Assembly (NCBI GenBank): GCA_049999805.1
Contig: JBNGIO010006283.1
Span: forward strand, 234,742 to 298,741
Direction of reading: 5' to 3'
Origin: Folioceros fuciformis
Lineage: Eukaryota; Anthocerotophyta; Anthocerotopsida; Anthocerotales
DNA length: 64,000 bases
In this document: positions 45,166 to 60,904 of the stretch, piece by piece
Layout of the letters: each line of letters begins with the position of its first letter
Numbering within the stretch: position 1 is the stretch's first letter
Notes under the pieces: generated by a model
Database searches by the model: none
Seen by the model: the letters and a program-made list of their open reading frames with translations, nothing else
What the model was told of the DNA's origin: nothing
Program-made: the position numbers and the translations under genes

Positions 45166-45500
45166 CGTGTACGCGTTTAAGGATTTCCCTTGCTCTCAGC
45201 GGAGGAACGAGTATTCGTGTACGGGTTTAAGGATTTCCCTTGCTTAGCAGAGGAACGAGTATTCGTTTGCACTTGCTCAGCAGGGGGGACGAGTATTGGT
45301 ATGCACTATCTCACTAAAGGATTTTAGGGTATGCACTATCTCACTAAAGGATTTTAGGGTTCAGTACCATAGCCAAGTAGAATGGGCTGAGGCTCATTCT
45401 AGTAGGTATCTTGCTTGATTTGCAGGGCTGAGGCCCATTCTAGTAGGTATCTTGCTTGATTTACAAAGCTGAGGGCCATTCTAGTGTGCTGGAAGAATGC
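45166..45500 (+). repeat. Three adjacent minisatellites
   Basis: First, about 2.5 imperfect copies of a unit with GGATTTCCCTTGC and GAGGAACGAGTATTCGT (45166-45300). Second, two exact 30-base copies at 45301-45330 and 45331-45360. Third, three copies of a 41-base unit starting at about 45385, 45426 and 45467 (GGCTGAGGCTCATTCTAG, then TAGGTATCTTGCTTGATT). Confidence 0.9.
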
Positions 45501-45589
45501 ATCACCTGGCCATGAGGAATTTGTAGGTGTGGTAGAAAAGAAACTAAGCTTTCTCATAAGGAACACAGCTTCGCTTGGTTTCCAAAGTA

Positions 45590-45610
45590 ATAGGGTTTAG
45601 GGTTTAGGTT
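45590..45610 (+). repeat. Interstitial plant-telomere motif (TTTAGGG)
   Basis: About three head-to-tail copies of the canonical plant telomere repeat. Such telo-box motifs also occur in promoters, but no start codon is nearby. Confidence 0.75.
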
Positions 45611-46547
45611 TTGTTCTTCGTTGTCTCTGAGAGATGTGGCCATGGCTTAGGCTCCATCCAAAACGTAGTTATGATTGAGGCAATGATTGATGCAATGCAT
45701 GATGGTGGAGCTTGGCGGCTCTGTAGCCTTGTGCATGCGTTGAAGGAACCTCGAAAAAATCCTAAATGAGCAAACCCTAACTCCTAACCCTGGAAGCCCG
45801 ATGGATGAATGTAAAATGATAGTCATTGAATGTTTGAGAACTCTTTTTAAGAAAAAACTTTTAGAGAGATATGAATGTCATGTGGAAAAACGTGACATCT
45901 CGTGAAAACCATAAAATAATGCACCCTTCTCTTTATCCCGTTTGGTATGTCATAGACATTACCAATAAATATTTTTAATTACATATCAATCAGTTATATT
46001 ATTTTATAATATTTAATTCTGATATAAAATACAATTTATTTTTTCAACATATAAACCTCTTCATAATTTATAATGTTGTTCAAGGTTTAAGAAAAAACAA
46101 TTTACTTGGAACTTGGGTTGTTTAGGGTGGGCTCTTTCATGCATGCCAAGCTGAACTTATTAGAAGGCTGGGTACAAACGATACGAGATTCACATGTGAT
46201 GACTAAGCACATCGTTAACCTGTGTTATATTTTATTTAACGAAGAATCTTGGGAGACACGAATTCTCTTGGCGACTCGGTTCTTGAGTACTTAGCGCAAG
46301 GGCATCCTTCCCTTGCGGGACCCCAAGCAGGACGTTAATCCAGAGCTCTCGATTTGGCCTACCCCATTTGGACAGCATTTGGAAGCTTTTAAGGGTGACG
46401 TGTTGGTCCGAGCGTCAAGCTGGATTTACAAAACTGCATCCCAAAATTGAGACATCAAACCTAAACGAGGCTACTGTTTGTACCCTCATCCAGCCAAGGC
46501 TGGTGTTCTTAACTCCAAATTGAGTTCAAGAACGTTATCACATCCGT

Positions 46548-51293
<4,746 letters not shown>

Positions 51294-51769
51294 TGCAGCG
51301 TGCCTGCCTTCTCCTCAGGCATCAAGTTCAGACATCTGTCGCCAGGAGAAGCTCCTGAATCCCGGCAAAACGATGGAAAGGAAGGTTGGAAAGGGAGTGA
51401 AAAAACATAGACGTCGTCAGTTGAGCGAAAAAGATCAATGCAGACGAAAAACTGAAATCCTCGGGAGAGAAAACCTCGGATGGTACAGTGTCTGTGTACT
51501 CTTGTTCTGATATGGCGTTTTAGGTCTGTCAACTTGTCCCTACCTTGCAACCCCTTGCAGAGCGAAGTTGATTTGTAACTAGACGCATATCCCTTTTGAT
51601 CGGCACTTGGTAGGTTGGGCATGTCTAAGCCATGTGTGAGGAGGTGGTCTTTGCGGGTCACCGATACAAGCTTCACGCAATTGGGTCTCACATGTCGATT
51701 TGCTGCAGGGGCAGACCTCGTATCCGGAGATACTTGGCAGGTGGAGGAGTCGTGCAAGAAGGGGGAGCT
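51294..51769. other. Intergenic DNA upstream of aspartokinase/homoserine dehydrogenase
   Basis: Presumed promoter and 5' UTR of the minus-strand gene. The plus-strand frame around 51619 may be the degenerate start of the PPR relic, but this cannot be confirmed. Confidence 0.35.
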
Positions 51770-52514
51770 GAAGATGGTGCACTTTTGCAGAGAGCTGCTG
51801 CAGGCCTGTGTGGAAGAGAAGGCCCTTGGACACGTGCAGCTCGTGAATGCTCGTGGGGCAGAAGAAGGGATGGTGTTGAAGAGGTCTGCGAGTGACGTAC
51901 TGGTGGCTCCTCTGAAATGTGGGAGGGTTTGAGGAATTGGCTCAAATTGTTTCGCAGCTTGCGTCAACGAACTGCTGGATGTGGTTACTGTTCGTTATCG
52001 GCTACTCTATACAAGGACACTGTGAATCAAGCTTGCTAGGGTTTGAGGACAACATGCGGAGGGCAGGCGTGAAGACGAGCGTCATTACCTTCATGGTGCT
52101 CCTCTCGTGATGCACGCTCGCCGGGAAGGTGGAAGACCGGTTTGCACTTCTTCGAGGGCATGAGCAGGGATTACGGAATGTATCCTGTAGTGGGGCATCA
52201 TGTGTGTGTGCTCAATCTTGCCCCGGGACGGGCAGATCGTCTGATTCTGAGCATGCCGAAGCCTCCTACTGCACAGGTTTGGCTATGTCTGCTGAGCACC
52301 TGCCGGATGGACGATAGATAACCTGCTACTGGCGCGGCGTGCCTTCTACTGCGCCGTGGCTCTGGCTCTCGGACAGGGTGCGCCTTATGTCGGCAAGACG
52401 AACATGGATGGCCGTGCTGGCATGCGGAACCATGCGGAGGAGATCAGTGAGTTCAGGCAGGAAGCCCAGACGTGGAAGAAAGCCTGTGAACGTGAACGCT
52501 GGATCGAGCACTAG
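51770..52514 (+). pseudogene. PPR (PLS-E) pseudogene remnant
   Basis: The 3' part of a PPR gene is recognisable across three frames with internal stops. LLQACVEEKALGHVQLVNAR (near 51795-51855) is a PPR helix pair. VIGYSIQGHCESSLLGFEDN and RRAGVKTSVITFMVLLS end in a stop near 52110. MSRDYGMYPVVGHHVCVLNL, SMPKPPTAQVWLCLLSTCR and later RRAFYCAVALALGQGAPYV follow the E-motif order. The last segment, TWKKACERERWIEH then stop at 52514, matches the GxSWIEH ends of the two intact PPR genes in this window. Frame changes lie near 51930, 52110 and 52315. It is a clear relic of a third PPR gene of the same kind. Confidence 0.8.
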
Positions 52515-53075
52515 CGTCAAATGCACATTCGTCATTAGAGACCGCATGCATCAACAAATGGCAGCCTTGTATGCAGTGATCCACACTGTCAGCTCCAAGT
52601 TTCAGGATCAGCGATCTGTATTCTAAAATCGCTCTGCCGACGCCATGATCCATCCAATGGCAGCCAAGATGTTGATCAATGGTGAAACGTACAGCGCCTG
52701 CACCTCTACACGATGCCAGTTCTGTCATGCACCGTGTGATCCCGTCACCCAAGGCAGACATGGTGTGTACCTACGTACACATACTGGTACACTTTCCATA
52801 TTGATGTACGGTCACCGGGCGTGGATAGGTGATGGCTTGTTATTTTTGGCGTTCCCTGTCCGTCTCGTCCCAAGTGCCCTTCGTGTCCTGAACCCTTTCA
52901 TTTCTGGCATCATTTCCTTTCCGTCATTTCTGACTTAGCACATGCGGTAACGGGCTCTCTCTCCTCTCTCCCCATCATCGCAGGAGCACCTGGCAGTTCG
53001 TCGAGATAGTTCACGCACTCAGGACCAGGAGCAACAATTCCGCTGCGCGCCTGCCCCAAATCTTGGAGCAGTGCC
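52515..53075. other. Intergenic DNA between the PPR relic and HMG-CoA synthase
   Basis: No gene recognised. The last 100 or so bases are the presumed 5' UTR of HMG-CoA synthase. Confidence 0.4.
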
Positions 53076-55722
53076 ATGGCATCGCGTCCACACAATGTGG
53101 GAATTCTGGCTGTCGATGTCTATTTTCCCTCCGCCTACGTGAGCCAGGTATGTGCCCGCCATTTTCCTGCTCGAGGCGCTGCTTGCTGCGCCTGGCTGTC
53201 CCTACGGGCGTCAAGGGCTTGAGAATCTTGAGATCTCTGCGGAATGCAGGCGGAGCTGGAGATTCACGATGGAGTGGGTCAGGGGAAGTACACCATCGGG
53301 CTTGGCCAGACGAATCTCGCATTTTGCTCCGATTCGGAGGACGTGGTGTCAATGAGGTACTCGGGGAGTTTTTGTGCGCGCTTTGGAGGTTTTCTGGACA
53401 CCTCGGGCTTGTCTCTGGCTGTCGCTGACACCGCGCTGTCTTCTTAAACAGCCTCACTGTGGTGCAATCGCTGCTTGAGAAGTACAATGTCGCTCCGGAT
53501 CGAATTGGTAGGTTGGAAGTTGGCAGTGAAACCGTTGTTGATAAGAGCAAGTCGATCAAGACTTTCCTCATGCAACTGTTCGAGGTACGTCGCTGCTGTG
53601 ATTTTTCCTGTCTGTCGTTGTGGGTCAGTGTTGTGGCCGAGGTTACGATGTTTGGTTGCCTGCAGGATAGTGGCAATGGAGACATTGAAGGAGTGGATTC
53701 GACCAACGCCTGCTATGGGGGAACGGCTGCTCTCCAGAATTCTCTTAACTGGGTGGAAAGCAGTGCATGGGATGGACGTTTGGCTCTTGTGGTCGCTGCA
53801 GATGTGGCTGTGAGCATCTCTTTTCTGCCAGCCTTGAACTTCTCTCCTTTTTGCTTGTCGTTTTTCCTGTTTTAAGCTTGTGACTGGGTTGGTAGACGGC
53901 TGGGGTGCAAGCTTGCTTGACAGCGTTTGTGCCTGCTACCGCTGAAGGTTTATGCCGAGGGAGCTGCCCGGCCCACCGGAGGTGCAGGTGCTGTTGCTCT
54001 GTTGATTGGGCCAAACGCGCCTCTAGTATTTGAGCGTAAGTACACTGGGACACACATGGCTCATGTCTTTGACTTCTACAAGCCAGACCCGCACAGCGAA
54101 TATCCAGTCAGTGTCAAACTCTCTTTGGTTTAATTGGTATGTTTTTATTGAAGACGTCCTCTTGCCACGCAGTGAGGCAATGGAGGGTCATCCCTTTGAT
54201 TCTCAGCTCCTCCTTATCCTGATGCATAACTCTTCTTGGCACCGTCTGGTTGCAGGTTGTTGATGGGAAGTTGTCCCAAGTTTGTTATCTGAGGGCACTG
54301 GACCTATGCTACCAGCGGTATGCAACCAGGTATGTCACGTGAGGTCACGCATGCAAATCTTATTCGTTCTGCCGGAGTATGGCCAAGTAAACTGCAAACT
54401 CTTGGCTTTGCAGATTCGAAAAGCATGAAGGCAAACAGTTTTCCTTGGGAGAAGCTAACTACCTTGTCTTCCACTCTCCTTACAATAAGGTACCAGCGGT
54501 GAAGTCCTGGAGTTTCTTCGCAGTTGAAATGAGTGCATCATAATTTGCTGCTTGTTCGCGTCTACAGCTTGTTCAGAAGAGCTATGCCCGCCTTGTCTAC
54601 CAAGACTTCCTGAAAAGTGCTAGGTGGGGAGATGGACTTGTTTTGTGTTCCACTGTCGTATTACCTAAAGGCTGTCGTGTCTACTCTTCTACTCTTGACT
54701 GAAAATGTGGTGTTTATATGGGTTGGCTGTCTGTAGCCATGTGACTGAGGATGTGGCAGAAAAACTTAAGCCATTTGCCGGGCTGACCCATGAAGAGAGC
54801 CTCAGTCACCGGGATCTTGAAAAGGTGCTGTGTTTTCCCTTGGTTTGTGTTAACTTTTATGAGGAAATCAATTGTTCCTCGTAGCTTGATAGTAGTTTGT
54901 TTGTTTGCTGTGTTTCACCTGAGAACAGGAGGCATGGGGAGTGGCCAAGCCTGGATATAACGTGAAGGTGGCACCGAGTACAGTTCTGCCCAAGGAAATA
55001 GGGAACATGTATTGCGCGTCCCTGTACGCTGGGTTTGCGTCCCTGTTGCACAAACAGTCTGATTCACTGGTAAGTGTTGTGTGGATTTGACTGTTTTAAG
55101 CATGGCTAACAAGAGCCCAGTGCAAACACGCACATCGCAGACAAGGTCTCCTATGATTCGTCTCTTGGAGCAAGTGGGGGGAGTGAAGTATCTGATCGGC
55201 AAGAAAAAATATTTGCAGGAAGGCAAGCGAGTGCTGCTGTTTTCGTACGGAAGCGGTTTAGCTGCGACACTCTTCTCCCTCCGTGTGCAGGAGGGTGAAA
55301 AACCCTTCAGTGTTGCACACATCGCAAGCGTCTTGGATATCGATGAGAAGCTGAAATCTCGGATCCAGGTATTTGACTAATCCCTGATGTTGTATTGCTC
55401 CGACAGCGAGAAGTCTGGCAGAGTCTAGATTTGTGCTCGTGGGCATATTGTTTCCAGTGTCATTGAATGCCCTTGTCGCTCCACGCTTAGTCGCCCCTTC
55501 GTTTCTGCCGTGCGCGAGCAGGTAACACCCTCCGAGTTCGTGAAGACTATGCAACTGATGGAAACACGATATGGCGCCAAAGACTACGCCCCAGTCAGCG
55601 ACCGTGAACGGATGCGGCCAGGGACATTCTATCTAACGCAGGTGGATGCCAAGTACCGACGCACCTACGCCCGAGAGCCCGCGGAGAAGGGAGCTGTTGT
55701 AGCAAATGGTTCCGTTCGCTGA
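53076..55722 (+). CDS. HMGS: Hydroxymethylglutaryl-CoA synthase
   Basis: Condenses acetyl-CoA with acetoacetyl-CoA to HMG-CoA in the cytosolic mevalonate pathway for sterols and other isoprenoids. About 12 exons follow the plant enzyme without gaps: [20 protein letters not shown] (start 53076), [54 protein letters not shown] with the catalytic Cys, [110 protein letters not shown] and the last exon ([17 protein letters not shown] ... [12 protein letters not shown]). It ends 55722 with a short extra tail ([11 protein letters not shown]). Active-site Cys and the HSPYNK His are intact. No plastid extension. Confidence 0.95.
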
Positions 55723-55833
55723 CACTGTTGGTGATAAAGGCTCGATTCACACCAGCCTGACACACTATTACCACCCTGCCATCCTCACTATTACCACCCT
55801 GCCATCCTCACTGTCGCTTTACATCCCGGTGAG
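55723..55833. other. 3' flank of HMG-CoA synthase
   Basis: Contains two adjacent copies of a TATTACCACCCTGCCATCCTCAC-like unit of about 25 bases (55767-55812), a short tandem duplication directly before the 22-base array. Confidence 0.6.
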
Positions 55834-56026
55834 ACATTTGGGCCACACTGGCGCTACATCTGGGCCACAGTGGCGCTACATTTGGGCCACACTAGCGCTA
55901 CATTTGGGCCACAGTTGCGCTACGTTTGGGCCACAGTTGCGCTACGTTTGGGCCACAGTTGCGCTACATTTGGGCCACAGTGGCGCTACATTTGGGCCAC
56001 ACTGGCGCTACGTTTGCTCCACAGTC
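55834..56026 (+). repeat. 22-base tandem array, eight full copies plus a partial
   Basis: The unit has the form ACATTTGGGCCACAGTGGCG plus CT, with copies starting every 22 bases from 55834 and varying at a few positions (ACAT/ACGT/ACATC, CACACT/CACAGT). The array starts 111 bases after the HMG-CoA synthase stop codon. Because 22 is not a multiple of 3, the open frame through it cycles through three readings (GHSGAT, GPQWRY, WATVAL). Confidence 0.95.
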
Positions 56027-56259
56027 TCGCTTGAGATCTTGGTGACCTGGTCTGCATTTGTGGCTTGGGTCTCGGACCCGTTTTTCTCAATCCTCGTAAA
56101 AGGTTTGAGGGTGTCTCAAAAGTAATAGAGGAAAGAGAACGATTCATAACAAACATCTTCTTGGAAGAGGAGTTTCCAACTAAAGATATTGGAGAGTGGA
56201 TAGGTTTCATTTGAAAGATCCTATCTTATTGTCATATCAAAATCTTCTCGGAAGAGGTG

Positions 56260-56345
56260 TTTCAAGTCAATAGAGGTTTAGTTTTCCGCAGTTTAGTTTT
56301 CCTCTATTGACTTGAAAACTGCGGAGAAAGGTTTCCTCCGCAGTT
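56260..56345. repeat. Nested inverted repeats
   Basis: Arms TTTCAAGTCAATAGAGG (56260-56276) and its exact reverse complement at 56301-56317 enclose a 24-base loop. Inside and beside it, CCGCAGTTT occurs at about 56286 and 56336 and its reverse complement at about 56316. It may be a small inverted-repeat (MITE-like) element end or a rearrangement scar. Confidence 0.8.
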
Positions 56346-56411
56346 TTGGACGTAACACATCTGCCCCCTCCAGTCGTAGGGTGCCATCTAGGTGTCTCGA
56401 TTGAGACAAAC

Positions 56412-56421
56412 NNNNNNNNNN
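56412..56421. other. Run of 10 N flanked by identical 37-base sequences
   Basis: Bases 56375-56411 and 56422-56458 are identical, the same pattern as at 15569-15578. It is an unmerged contig overlap rather than missing sequence. Confidence 0.85.
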
Positions 56422-56573
56422 CGTAGGGTGCCATCTAGGTGTCTCGATTGAGACAAACCTTAGGGTGTGATAATATTTTCTCCCTCACACGTTCGGATCC
56501 GTCTCTCTCCACTCACAATCATTCAGCATCCATCCTCCAGATGCAGTGTTCACAAGAGGACCTCGCCGTTCAC

Positions 56574-56800
56574 CTTTTTGTCTTCCATGCACACATCTCT
56601 CTCACCTCCCCGCACACCCATAACCTTTTTGTCTTCTGTGCACACCTCTCTCGCCTCCATGCACACCCCCAACTCTCGCCTCTATGCACACCCCCAACCT
56701 TTCTATCATTTGTGCACACATCTCTCTCACCTCCATGCACACCCCTAACCTTTCTATCTTTTGTGCACACATCTCTCTCACCTCGATGCATACCCCTAAT
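56574..56800 (+). repeat. 51-base minisatellite, about four copies
   Basis: Units start near 56574, 56625, 56699 and 56750, with a partial unit between. Each contains GTGCACACATCTCTCTCACC and CATGCACACCCCTAACC-type blocks. The unit is 17 codons long, so one frame stays open across the array. Coding function is not supported. Confidence 0.85.
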
Positions 56801-59039
56801 CGGTTTCATTTCTGGGTTTTCACCATTCCAATCCACAACTTTATGAAGGGGACGTTCTTTCTTGCCTTCCTTGGCTATGCAATCATGTAGATGTGAGGAG
56901 AACAAGGGGGACAAACAAACGACGATAGGAGGTTTGCACAACCTTAGTGGGGAATGAAATGCCCATCTTTATTTCACAGCCCATGAGGGCTAGGCAAAGC
57001 TACATAGGGTCTCACTCCACAACACACATGCCCTTATGGCACTGGATAGGTCCCCCCACTAGACTGGACTATAAAGAGGGAAGGAGGCAAATGCCTGTCC
57101 ACTCCCACAGAGTGGCCTCCTCTTGTGTCCAAGCATTAGGTAGGCATGCGGTATGCAAGTTGACAGTTTGCATAGGACATAAGACTGGTGCTTTCATGCA
57201 TGGGCTTGAATAGGAGATACCCCCTTCAAGATCTCTGATCATGACGTCTTGGGGGGGTAGGAGATAATTGTGGAGTGGAATTCCGAAAATAGCTCATTCT
57301 TTGGCCTTCGGCTCATAGTATGAGATAGAGTTTCTCATCTCTTCTTTCAATAAAGTATACTCCTCTCTATATGTTGCCTTGTACATGCATATTTCAAGAT
57401 ATTAAAAATAAAAATAATTAATTCAAGCTCTTCGTGGAAATATTTTATTTTTAAAATATGTATATATATAAATTTCAAATCAAAGCTATCAACCTAATAT
57501 GCTTTCATGCCAAAAAAAACATCTTATTAAACGCTAGGTTGGGTTTTGTGTCCTGCCCTAAGCAGGATATTGTATGGGCGTTTCGACCCGGCCGAATCGT
57601 ACAGCTCGAGCCCTGTGGAGTTCATGAGTTCTGTTCCTTTGCGGCATCTTAAGAGCTTTGTGTATTTCACATCTGGCTCTTTGCTGCCTCGAGTCCAAAT
57701 GACCCAAGAGCGCGAAGATTCCAAGTTGGATGGCACGAGCAAAAAATCAGACCCCGGGTTGCTGTGCACATCTGTCCACATGCATAGACGTGAGAGAGGG
57801 ATCTAGCAGCAAGGCAAGTAGGCTGGATGCAACGCAAAACCGGGTGAGCTCGTCGGAACCCAAACAAACAAAAAAAAAGGGGCATGCAGGGAAGGCTCTT
57901 GAAGAAACCGATCGACAGTCCCTGGCCTCGCGCGCTGGTAAGCAGCAGACTGTGGATTGCTTTGGCAGCTGGCATTGGAATCAACTATGAATTCGGGGCA
58001 CAGATGCCGCGGCGGTGGCAACGTCACACAGTGGGAGAGACATGTGGAACGGAGAGAGACGTCGGGGGTAGAGCCAGGTGGCAAGTGGAAATGCGGGGAT
58101 CCAATCCACACCCACAGCCCCCGGCGGGCAAAATATGCGCACCGTGTAGGTCGCGATCAGATCTGCGAGCTGGGAGCGTTCCGCAGCCCTGCCGGCATCC
58201 GTCCTTCGCTCGCTCGTACCAGCCTGGATTGGACGGAATGGAATGGAATGTGTGACGAGCCAGCCAGCAAGATGCCTTCAACGGTTAGGGCTGGCCGGGC
58301 AGTGAATGCGATGAGAGGGAGGGTGAAAACGTAAGGCAACGCGTGCTTCCTGCAGTAGGTTTGGTAATGGACGTGGCCCCGGTCGCCGCCCTTGGACGGG
58401 CTGCTTCCGGTCCTCCGTCAACGTGCGGACTGCGCAGCCCTGGGCTCAAAACCAGGGCGTGACCCACCCGCCCACCACCGGGGGTAGCCGGTGCGTCATC
58501 GCAATCGGTAAGCAGCCTATGGTGTACCGTGCTCCCAACAATCTTGTGGTACGAGTTTTACACCACCTTTTTGTCAGTCGTACATGCATTCTCCCTTGCC
58601 CTTGGCTGTTGCCTGCACGGCCCTGTTTGCTTCCATTTAAGGACGCGTCTCATAGCCGGGCGAATTGTCTCAGTTCTAGGTCTCCTTGCCTCATTTACTC
58701 TTCGCCTCTGCTCTTGCTCGGCCTGAGCAGGTGGGTGCGGGAGGCCGGTTGGGGGGGGTGGAGCTGGGGACTGTGAATCGCGGCAGCTGCCATTCACGAT
58801 TCCATCGCATTCGCGACACTGCAGCTGAGGGGATTCGCGTCTCCAGCTGCGGTCCCGTGAGGTGAGGTGAGGTGAAGTGAGACGCGTCTCGTAGCCAGTG
58901 TACGGCATCTGCGCGGCCATGGCTGCCGAGAGCAGCACTGCGGAGTGAGGCCTTGCACGCCAAGCAAGGCGGCAGCGGGGGTGGCAGTGTGGGAAGAGCT
59001 CGGCAGGCCTGCTGCACAGCTGAGGCGGGGTCGGGAGCA
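56801..59039. other. Intergenic DNA upstream of phytoene synthase
   Basis: The first part (to about 57500) is AT-rich with no gene. From about 57540 the base composition rises in GC, with overlapping small frames on both strands but no recognisable family. A run of GTGAGGTGAGGTGAGGTGAA near 58858-58880 lies in the presumed promoter or 5' UTR. A 5' UTR intron is possible but not demonstrable. Confidence 0.4.
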
Positions 59040-60904
59040 ATGCAAATGCAGGTGGTTTCGTACCGGGCTGTTGCCGCAGCGGCAGCCACTCCCGACAGCC
59101 AGGTGCAGCAGCAGAGGGCCGGGGGAATCGCCGGCGGCAGCAGCAGCAGTAGCATCGGGAGCTTCTTCCAAGGAGACAGATGCGGGGGCCTGAAGGAGGC
59201 GGTGGCCAGCAGGAGCAGGAGCCTGAGCAGGAGTGGGAGCACTAGGTGGTGTGTCAGGGCGGCCAGCGCGGCGGGGAGCGGGATTGCCACGGAGGACCGG
59301 GCTGGCTTCGTGGCGCAGGCTTCGGCCTCCGGGAGGATCATCGTTCCCTCCGAGCTCAGGGTGTACGATGTGGTTGCGAAGCAGGCGGCTTTGGTGGAGC
59401 AGCAAATCCGGGAGCGGAAGCAGGAGGCTCTGCTGCTGGCGAAGGAGAAGGTGAAGCTGGCCAAGGCGGCGCCGTCCCCTCAGCTGCTGGAGGAGGCTTA
59501 TGTGAGGTGTGGTCAGGTTTGCGCGGAGTACGCCAAGACATTTTATCTCGGTATGTGTGTTGTCGGTGGTGTGTCGCCGTCTCGAGTCGGAAGCAGCAGT
59601 GGTGGATGAATTGAAGTGCGAATGTCTGTAATTGTGTGCAAGCTGATTCACAGTCTGCTTTCAGGGACTAAACTCATGACTCCGGAGAGGCAGCGGGCCA
59701 TCTGGGCGATGTACGGTAAGCGCACTGCTGTGTGCAGGGGTGGAAGGCCGTGTCGTGTGTGTTTGGTTGTGAGAAGGTGGCTTATAGTAGTCTGTCCTTT
59801 CGCACAGTGTGGTGTAGGAGAACGGATGAGCTTGTGGACGGGCCTAACGCATCTCGTATCACTCCCACTGCCCTGGACCGGTGGGAGGAGCGATTGGAGG
59901 ATGTGTTCCGTGGCCAGCCGTACGACATGCTGGATGCCGCTCTGGCGGACATGGTGGCCAAGTTCCCTGTCGATATCCAGGTATGGTAGCTCATCTTCAT
60001 TGTGCCGTCCCACGGGTGTCTTCCAGAGCGTATGACTCAGCGATGGCCTGCCGACTTGCCGCTTGTGGTGCAGCCGTACCGAGATATGATCGATGGCATG
60101 CGGATGGACCTTGTGAAATCGCGCTATGCCAACTTCGACGAGCTCTACATGTACTGCTACAATGTGGCTGGGACCGTGGGGCTTATGAGCGTGCCCATAA
60201 TGGGCATCGCTCCTGAGTCCAGGGCGACCACGGAAAGCGTGTATAGTGCAGCCCTGGCGCTGGGCATCGCCAATCAACTCACCAACATCCTGCGGGATGT
60301 CGGAGAAGAGTCAGTGTCGAACGCACGCCACTCAATTTTGTGCTGCCTCGCTTCCATGCCCTTGCTCTGACTCCTCTGTCTGGATGGATGGGTTGGTTGT
60401 GTGTCTCATCTCAACTCCAGTGCCCGGAGAGGAAGAGTGTATCTCCCCCAGGATGAACTTGCTCAGTTCGGCTTGTGTGACGAAGACATCTTCGCGGGCA
60501 GAGTGACAGACAAGTGGCGTGCCTTCATGAAAGACCAAATCACGCGAGCTCGATTGTTTTTCGCGGAGGCCGAGAGCGGCGTGGTGGAACTCGACAAGGA
60601 CAGCCGTTGGCCGGTGAGTGCTCCTCCCCGAGTCACCACCGAACAGCTGCTTGTTGCTGCATCACACGCCGTGCCTCTCTTCTAAGCTTTCCTTTTTTGT
60701 TCTTGTCGGCGTCAGGTGTGGGCTTGCCTGATGTTGTATCAGCAAATCCTGGACGAAATCGAGAGAAACGATTATGACAACTTCAGCAAGCGAGCTTATG
60801 TGGGTAAGGTGAAGAAGCTGTTTTCGCTTCCCACCGCTTACGTGAGAGCTCTTGTTCCTCCTCCCTCGTCCCTCAAGCCGCAGAAGCAACTATTCAAGGT
60901 CTAA
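59040..60904 (+). CDS. PSY: Phytoene synthase, plastid
   Basis: Joins two geranylgeranyl diphosphates to phytoene, the committed step of carotenoid synthesis in plastids. Six exons. Exon 1 (from ATG 59040) encodes a long Ser/Arg/Ala-rich transit peptide ([13 protein letters not shown]...), then [18 protein letters not shown]. Exon 2 is [16 protein letters not shown]. Exon 3 is [19 protein letters not shown], with the first Asp-rich substrate-binding motif DELVD. Exon 4 ([39 protein letters not shown]) is completed by exon 5 ([18 protein letters not shown]); the second motif DVGED spans the exon 4/5 splice. Exon 6 ends [14 protein letters not shown] at 60904. All motifs are intact, so it should be active. 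Confidence 0.95.

Larger units (their letters stand above)
44676..46547. other. Intergenic DNA with minisatellites and AT-rich sequence
   Basis: No gene seen. It contains three adjacent minisatellites (45166-45500), a short interstitial telomere motif (45590-45610) and an AT-rich stretch (about 45950-46100). Confidence 0.5.

Noticed and set aside
55834-56800. Regular tandem repeats that superficially resemble a CRISPR array
   Set aside because: Units are contiguous without unique spacers, the genome is a plant, and no cas genes are present.
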